From: Paratinospora sagittata
Taxonomy: Eukaryota > Streptophyta > Magnoliopsida > Ranunculales > Menispermaceae
Assembly (NCBI GenBank): GCA_035771175.1
Contig: CM069601.1
Location: 5,284,501 to 5,348,500 of the forward strand
Length of the DNA: 64,000 bases
Reading direction: 5' to 3'
Positions 57,263-64,000 of this stretch are shown piece by piece (position 1 is the first letter of the stretch; each line of letters starts with the position of its first letter). Below the pieces are notes generated by a model. The model saw only the letters and a program-made list of their open reading frames with translations. It was not told the origin of the DNA and searched no databases. Both the position numbers and the translations under genes were made by a program.

Positions 57263-57830
57263 TGTCACACCCTGTTCTGTTATTAAGAAATACGAAACAA
57301 ATCATAAAATTGGAGTGTGAACAATCCTGGACATGCATCAACTCAGATCTTTTTAGTCATCCTCATTGAATACAGATAGTACAAAGTACACGAGGTACAT
57401 TATTTTACATACACGAGTACGCATCGAAAATTATATCAAAACTCACTCTAGATCTAAGTCGACGTCCGTACCCTATGCGCCTCGTACCGCGCATAGCAGC
57501 TGTTGACTTTCTCATTTGGCCAAAATGTTTAAGCCCTGAAAATGTTAGCAATAGAGCGAGTCATTGCCTAGTAGGTCAAGCAAATATTCCATGGGTTATG
57601 ACAATTAATAAAGAGAACATCACAATTATAGATATCAAATAAACACAACATGAACATCGTCAATATTTTATTTAACCATTAACCAGTAAACACTCATAAC
57701 ACGTCGTCTCGTAAGGCTTCATGGCTAAGCACCATCTTGAGTTCACGTATAGATGTCCATCTCTAGGAAAATTAATATAACCAAAATTTCAATGGTAGGG
57801 TACAACCCAGTCCATACATCTCCTTTTGAC
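57263..57830 (-). mobile_element. LTR fragment, reverse orientation, related to 7340-8436
   Basis: Starts tgtcacaccctg; shares tagatcta..., gacgtcc.taccctatgcgc and agtcatcctc blocks with the reverse complement of the LTR ending at 8436. The inner end is not defined. Confidence 0.55.
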
Positions 57831-58245
57831 TGTAATAAGTTGTTTTTTGATATAGGTTATTAGATGGTTTTTATTTTGATATGTTAATATATTAGGATGT
57901 TTTTATAGTATATGCACTTAGTTTTGTGAGTTATTTTGTAGGTATCAAAGTAGAAGTGAAATGGTGGAGCAAAGAGAAAAAGAAGCAAGAAAAAAAATAA
58001 AAAATGTGCAAAAACAATGATTGGGCACCGCGGCACCCAGGAGAAGAATTTTTAGCAAAGAAGAAGAAAGAAATGCAAAAGCAGTGGGTGGGTGCCGCGA
58101 CGCCGGGGAATTCGGGTAGATTTAGGATTTTTTTAGTGTTGCAATTTTTAGGTATTTTTGTTTTCTTTTTGTTTAGACATTATAAATAGATGTTATGAAA
58201 TACCCTGTATTTCACAAAAAAAAAAATTACTATTTGGGCAACGCC
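57831..58245. other. Probable LTR-retrotransposon U3-like DNA
   Basis: Contains GC-richer blocks (gggcaccgcggcaccc, gtgccgcgacgccgggg) typical of some gypsy-type repeats, but no defined ends. Confidence 0.3.
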
Positions 58246-58386
58246 AGAACGTTCAGGCGCATGACAGAACGTTCAGACGCGTGCTAGAACGTTCAGACGC
58301 AATGCATGCCAGAACGTTCAGGCGCAATGCATGCCAGAACATTCAGACGCATGACAGAACGTTCAGACGCAAAAATCTCTATATAA
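58246..58386 (+). promoter_or_regulatory. Array of six GAAnnTTC boxes followed by a TATA box
   Basis: agaacgttc occurs at 58246, 58266, 58286, 58311 and 58356, and agaacattc at 58336, with starts spaced 20 or 25 bases. tatataa follows at 58380-58386. nGAAnnTTCn is the two-unit core of a heat-shock element. The downstream sequence (cattcctcacaccaaatc) looks like a transcribed leader. It may be the U3 of an undefined LTR. Confidence 0.6.
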
Positions 58387-58503
58387 GGGACCCTCCTCAT
58401 TTTTCATTCCTCACACCAAATCACATTCTCTTGTGATTTTCTTCTCCTTTCCACGCATTGTAAGTTTTTAGTTTTTGAGACTCTCTGTCCGATACTCTTG
58501 GTG

Positions 58504-58593
58504 CGGTGCAACAAAGTTCTGCCCGGAGGAAAGCGCCAGATCTGAAAGCGGTGCAACGAAGTTCTGTCCAGAGGAAAGCGCCAGATCTGAAAG
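58504..58593. repeat. 45-bp tandem duplication
   Basis: cggtgcaac(a/g)aagttctg... to cgccagatctgaaag is present twice head to tail (58504-58548, 58549-58593) with three differences. Confidence 0.93.
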
Positions 58594-58999
58594 AAGAAGT
58601 TTTTATCTGAAGGTGGGGAACGAAACATAGGTTTGCGTGTTTCATAACTTTTATAAAAGTTTACATTCAATTATTATTATGTCTACTATTCATGTACACT
58701 GCATTATGTCATATACTGTTTATACTGCTGCACTTATGCCTGTATATTTGGAATTCATGTGTTGCACTGTTATAATGTCAGATTTGTGGTCAATCTGACT
58801 TAACTAGACTCGGTCTTGTCCTCAGTAACTTTAAATAGTGAACGGGAGGCAGCGGGCTGCTCTAGGCGATTGATATTTAAGCAGACCTTGTGTCTCACCT
58901 CTCAACTGGGGACTGATCTAGTTGGTCTTATTGAAAGCTATCAGCTTATACAGTAATACTGAATGTCATAATCTTGCTCGTCGTGATACCGACCTGAAG
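58594..58999. other. Unassigned repeat-like DNA
   Basis: Moderately GC; no coding sequence or element ends recognised. It probably belongs to the same unit as the promoter array. Confidence 0.3.
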
Positions 59000-59215
59000 T
59001 TTTGGATTCTAGTATGCCCTATTTGGCTTTATCATGACATATTAATGAAACAGCTTTTTTTTGTGACAAAAAAAAAAAAAAAAAAACTATTTATTCTTGA
59101 ACAAAATATATAAATAGATCAACTCCCGTATGTTTATGTTTACTTACAATTCGTTTTTTAGTAAAAATTGAAGGCAAAGAATTTCATATGTTGCAATATT
59201 GGTAATAAACTCTTG
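59000..59215. repeat. Duplicated block, copy B
   Basis: Near-identical partner of 55853-56065. Its upstream side differs from copy A at the L1 fragment's left edge. Confidence 0.9.
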
Positions 59216-60222
59216 TTATATATTCACTTTCAATTTCATGTGCTTCTCAATAATAAAGTCTCTCTTATCTCTTCTCATTAGTGAAGTCTCTCTCGAGATC
59301 TCTCTCTCCAATCTCTATCATTGTCTGGTGATAAACTCTTGTTATATGCATTATCTCTCCAAATTATCATATTGGATTAACCGAGCACGTACGTTACACA
59401 TAGTCAATACAAAATGAAGTATAGATTAAAAATCTGAGAGTATATAAATATGAATAGCATCAAAATAAACATAAGATAAATGAAATGGAATAGAAACTAA
59501 ATAAATTAGTTTGAATTTGTTACTAAAAAAACATACATCCTTAATCACATGTTTTGAGAAAATTTTAAATGATCAAAACATAATTTAGTTATTTAACAAT
59601 ACAAATTAAACATTAAACTAAATCTTATGTAGACAAATTTCTAAGGAGACTGACTCACTAAACTAACAAAATGATATGAACTAAAATAAAATAGAATAAT
59701 TAAGTGACCCGACAACTACAATATTAATTAATCTATAGTAACCAATAAAATAAAAAGGGCATCAAATAATTGAATAACTAAAATGAGCCCATAGATTAAA
59801 ATAGTTTACATCAGTTATTTTTTTGAGAAAGTTAATATTAGTAATTGAAACAAATATAAGAAAGCCAACCGATCAATTGAAAAAAAAATTACAAACTTTT
59901 TTTGAAATATATTTTAGGAAAACAAATATTTTCAAATTCATTACTAAACAAATAAAGCCAACCGATGAATTTAAAATAAACAGTCCTTCATTTTGGATCA
60001 GTGACAGTATTAAAATAACTAATCAATTTAAAAGATCTACAAATTCACAACAAAAAATTCAAATTTTAATCAAATTCTTGGAGGAAAAACACTCGCCACA
60101 CCCACTTTCTTCCACACTTCCACCTGCAAAAAAAAAAAAAAAAAAAAAAATCTCACCTTCAATAATGTAAGAAGAAAGAAGAAGTAAAAATAACTGGAAA
60201 AGAAGAAAGGTAATTGCGTAAC
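59216..60222. other. Intergenic DNA
   Basis: AT-rich; poly-A run near 60127-60150. The lysine-rich frame at 59823-60170 is compositional. Confidence 0.4.
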
Positions 60223-60317
60223 CTTGAACACAACCACAACCGCAGGTGATGGAGCAGTTTGTTCTCTTTGGGACATTTTTTCAAACACCTTGTGCTCCTG
60301 TCCAACAATGTGCAAAT
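60223..60317 (-). other. Possible orphan exon of an unknown gene
   Basis: A 95-nt block between acceptor cacttccag and donor gttacg reads HIVGQEHKVFEKMSQREQ then TAPSPAVVVVFK. It is protein-like but isolated and I do not recognise it. Confidence 0.25.
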
Positions 60318-60679
60318 CTGGAAGTGTGAAAAGCTTTAATTAAATTTTTATGTATTAAGAAGAGAAGGGAGCATGCAAATCATTGGAAAGAGTTAACTTA
60401 AATTAATAGCAAAAAGAGCAACACTTAAAAAAAAAAGAAAAAAGAAAACGAAAATCCAATTAACGCTACTAGAAATTTTTTTTTCTAGCAAACCAACATT
60501 AAAAATAAAATAAAAAATGAGATGACCAACATTCTCAGATTATTTACGCACCATGAACAATTCAAATCAGATTCTCATAGTTCTATCTCAGAGTCTCATC
60601 CCAAACATAGAAGAGTTTAATCAACGAAGAAATGGAAGGGTGCATTGCAATGTTGGAGCTATTGACTTGGTCTGCAACG

Positions 60680-60855
60680 TGATAGCTAAATAATAGGTAG
60701 GAATTGTTGTTTAAACTGTCAAGGAAGCTAGTTTGTAGGAGTTGATTTGTTCAATTCTGTTTAGATGTGTCTTCCTTGTATTTAGATTTTCCTGTTTGTA
60801 AGGCTTTGTAAAAGCCCCAGTTATCTTTCTATTTCAATAATAATTTTCATCATCA
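60680..60855 (+). repeat. Copia-3 5' LTR (boundaries approximate)
   Basis: Begins tgatagctaaataatagg and ends catcatca, 12 bases before the primer-binding site. With the 3' LTR outside the window, the ends cannot be confirmed. Confidence 0.5.
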
Positions 60856-60945
60856 GTTTCCTTTATTTGGTATCAGAGCCAGCAAGGACATGATAAAAGA
60901 AACATATAATTTGAGTGTTTGAGAGGAAAAACACGAAAACAGGAA

Positions 60946-63900
60946 ATGGCAACTGATTCAGGAAGCTTCACAACACCATGTGTTCCAAAATTCGACGGAG
61001 ACTATGATCACTGGAGTTTGATTATGGAAAATCTCCTGCGTTCTAAGGAGTATTGGAGCGTTATTCAATCTGGTTTCGAAGAACCAAAGGGAAATGAAGC
61101 CGTAAACACAGCACAACAAAAGGCAATCGACGAAGCAAGACTCAAGGATCTCAAAGCAAAGAATTATCTCTTTCAATCTATAGATAAGAGTATCTTGAAA
61201 ACCATCACTCAGAAGGAGACTGCCAAGCAATTGTGGGATTCAATGAAAGTCAAGTATTAGGGAAGTGCTAGAGTGAAGCGGGCTCAGCTGCAACGACTTC
61301 GCAGAACATTTGAAACTCTAGAAATGAAGTCAGGAGAAGGTGTGTCTGAGTATTTTGCAAGAGTTATGTCTACTGCTAATGACATGAGGAATTGCGGAGA
61401 AGATATGCCCGATGTCAAAATCGTTGAGAAAATACTTCGGAGTCTCACAGAAAAATTCAACTTCGTAGTATGCTCAATTGAGGAATCCAAAGACATTGAC
61501 AAACTCACAGTAGATGAATTACAAGCATCTGTGCTTGTACATGAACAAAAGGTGATTGAGAAGAGGAGTGAAGAGCAAGTTCTACAGGTGGAGAATGAGC
61601 CAAGGAATGCACAAAGAAGAGGCAGAGGGACACTTCAGAAAGAAAAATGTCACTTTAGAGGACGCGGAAGAGCTAGGCCTTTTGTCAACAGGTCAGCCAT
61701 TAACTGCTTTCGATGCGGAAAGCAAGGACATTATCAATTTGAATGCTCAAGCTCGGAAAAGGGAGTCGTCAACTATGCTGAATTTGACGAGGAGGAAGAA
61801 CTACTCTTGATGGCGCACACAGAAGTCAGTAAAGCTGAAGGAAAGGGCATTTGGTTTCTCGATTCCGGGTGCTCAAATCATATGACAGGAGACAAAACCT
61901 GGTTTATTGAGCTCGATGAAAATTTCAAACACTCTGTCAGATTGGGAAATAGTTCGAAAATGGCAGTTGAAGGAAAAGGCAGCGTCAGATTTGAAGTAGA
62001 AGGTATCACGCAAACCGTGTCAAATGTGTATTATGTCCCCAATCTCACCAACAATTTGCTAAGCATAGGCCAGCTACAAGAGAAGCGTTTGGTGATCTTA
62101 ATCAAAGAAGGAACCTGCAGAATCTATCATCAACAAAGGGGCCTGATAATAAACACACAAATGACTGCAAATCGCATGTTCCTGGTTTATGCGAAAATGA
62201 AGCCGTTGCCTGGTAACTGCTTGAGGATGGAAGAAGAAGATTTGCAGATTCTCTGGCACAGGAGATATGGGCACTTAAACAACAAGTCTATTCAAATTAT
62301 GCAGCAGAAACAAATGGTGAAAGGACTGCCAAAATTAAAAGAAGCAGACAAATTTTGCAAAATATGCAATGTGGGAAAGCAGCAACGACAAGAATTTCCA
62401 AAGAAAAGCAAGTGGAGAGCATCAAATAAATTGGAATTAATTCATGGAGATCTTTGTGGACCAATCACTCCAATCTCCCAGTAAGAGCTATTTGTTGGTG
62501 CTTGTAGATGATTTCTCTCGGAAAACATGGATTTATTTTCTTGCAGATAAATCAGAAGCTTTTGAAACATTCAAAACCTTCAAAAACTTTGTTGAAAAAG
62601 AAGCAAAAACAGCCATATGTGTATTCAGAACTGACAGGGGAGGAGAATTCACATCAAATGAATTCAACAAATTCTGCAAAGATAATGGCATAAGACGACA
62701 ACTAACAGCAGCTTACACTCCACAGCAAAATGGAGTCGCAGAAAGAAGGAATCGGACCATCATGACCATGGTACGATGTCTGTTGTCTGAGAAGGAGATG
62801 CCGAAATCATTGTGGCCAGAAGCAGCTAGATGGACAGCTCATGTTTTGAATCGCAGTTACACAAAGGCAGTCAAGGACATGGTACCTGAGGAGAGGTGGA
62901 CAGGAGTAAAACCAAATGTAGAATACTTCAGAGTATTCGGTTCGATTGCACATGTGTACCTCCCTGAACAAAAGAGAACTAAGCTTGATGATCGAAGTCA
63001 CAAATGCATCTTGCTTGGAGTTAGTGACGAATCTAAGGCCTATCGTTTGTATGATCCGGTGACGAAGAAAATAATCATAAGCAGAGATGTCATATTCGTA
63101 AAAGGTGGAAAATGGGATTGGAACATGAGTACAACAGAGGCAGAGCAGAATGTGTTGGCTTGGGGAGACGATGATGATATAGCCATAGAAGAGTCTGAAG
63201 GAGAAGAGACTGATGGAGAACCTAATGAAGTAGAAGACAACAATTTAGAAGCAATTCCAGAAGTTGAGGAATCTTCAACAGAATTTCCACAACAGACAAG
63301 AAGAAGAAGAGAGCCTGTTTGGATGCGCGACTACGAAAGTGGTGAACGCTTGTCTGAAGAAGAAGAATCAGACGAAAGCTTAGCCTTTCACATCTCCAAC
63401 GATGATCCAATAAACTTTCACGAAGCGGTGAAGGAAAAGAAGTGGCAGGAGGCCATGAAGCTTGAAATTCAAGCTATTGAGAAAAATCAGACCTGGGAGC
63501 TTGTGCCATTGCCACATCGAGCAAAGAAAATTGGTGTCAAATGGGTTTTTAAAACTAAATTAAATGAAGAAGGCAAAGTAGACAAATGTAAAGCTAGACT
63601 CGTCGCCAAGGGATATTCACAAAAAGCAGGAGTAGACTACAATGAAGTGTATGTGCTAGTAGCACGATGGGATACAATCAGAATTCTGTTGGCACTAGCA
63701 GCTCAACGTGGATGGTGCATCTATCAACTTGACGTTAAGAGTGCTTTTTTGTACGGTGAATTGAATGAGGAGGTTTACGTTGATCAGCCGGAAGGGTTTG
63801 TCAAAAGGGGAGAAGAAAACAAGGTGTATCAGCTGAAGAAGGCTCTCTACGGCTTAAAGCAAGCTCCAAGGGCCTGGTTTAGCAGAATCGAGAGTTATTT

Positions 63901-64000
63901 TAAGAAGGAAGGATTTGAGAAAAGCAATTACGATCACACCTTGTTCTTGAAGAACAATGGAGATAAATTGTTGCTAGTAAGCCTTTATGTTGATGATTTG
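60946..64000 (+). pseudogene. Copia-3 gag-pol, runs off the window
   Basis: ATG at 60946 (MATDSGSFTTPCVPKFDGDY). A single TAG at 61258-61260 interrupts gag in the same frame. Zinc knuckle CFRCGKQGHYQFEC at about 61705; protease FLDSGCSNHMTG at about 61855 with DSG intact. Integrase zinc region (GHLNNKS, CKICNVGKQ) lies before a shift at about 62480. The next frame is then open from about 62490 to the window end: integrase core (LVDDFSRKTW, TDRGGEF, PQQNGVAERR), RT (KWVFKTKLNEEG, LDVKSAFLYG, KALYGLKQAPRAW) and YVDDL at the last codons. The RT-region motif usually APVAR reads VLVAR. Confidence 0.92.

Larger units (their letters stand above)
60680..64000 (+). mobile_element. Ty1/copia retrotransposon, 5' part (Copia-3)
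   Basis: A likely short 5' LTR (about 60680-60855, TG...CA) is followed by the primer-binding site tggtatcagagcc at 60868-60880 and gag-pol. The 3' part, including RNase H and the 3' LTR, lies beyond the window. Composition and domain style are TNT1-94-like. Only two breaks were seen in 3 kb, so it is younger than Copia-1. Confidence 0.93.

Noticed and set aside
58246..58364. Regularly spaced short repeats resembling a CRISPR array
   Set aside because: Repeats are only about 15 bases, spacers are mostly repeat-derived, and the DNA is from a plant nucleus; a promoter array fits better.
60070..60315. - strand frame with poly-Phe run
   Set aside because: The Phe run is a poly-A tract read backwards; only the spliced-like block 60223-60317 was kept as a weak candidate.

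Overview
The window is nuclear DNA of a flowering plant, most likely a eudicot. It is AT-rich, its genes have GT-AG introns, and it carries plant-specific gene families (INDETERMINATE-DOMAIN zinc finger, oxidosqualene cyclase). It is dense in Ty1/copia, LINE, SINE and hAT-type elements. No species can be named from the sequence alone.

Layout. 1-1081: last intron and last exon of an IDD-type C2H2 transcription factor (+ strand). 1082-18,240: gene-poor DNA with a tRNA-derived SINE with perfect 18-bp target duplications, a large LTR, a decayed Copia element (8457-13311) that was itself hit by an 868-bp solo LTR, a Tourist-like MITE, an RTE LINE relic and other small elements. 18,699-51,331: one gene on the - strand, a JmjC-domain 2-oxoglutarate/Fe(II) oxygenase resembling Arabidopsis JMJ31. 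I assembled it from 15 exons (one of only 19 nt) into an uninterrupted 531-codon frame. Its 1.6 kb of coding sequence is spread over 32.6 kb because introns 2, 4, 8 and 10 are packed with transposons. These include a complete 5.67-kb Copia element inserted into a hAT transposase relic, at least four Au-type SINEs (two interrupted by hAT elements), L1 and RTE relics, a U6 snRNA pseudogene and a Tat-like LTR. 51,971-53,423: the first four exons of an oxidosqualene cyclase, cut off by an LTR fragment. 53,424-60,680: repeat-rich DNA with a hAT MITE, tandem repeats, a 0.2-kb duplicated block 3.1 kb apart, and an array of six GAA/TTC boxes 5' of a TATA box. 60,680-64,000: 5' part of a third, fairly young Copia element running off the window.

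Only the IDD exon and the JmjC gene look like working host genes. Most of the rest is mobile-element sequence, and many insertion boundaries can be fixed by target-site duplications. The most interesting points are the JmjC gene architecture with its micro-exon, the heat-shock-element-like array, an snRNA-type promoter inside a hAT element, and the truncated triterpene cyclase upstream of the JmjC gene.
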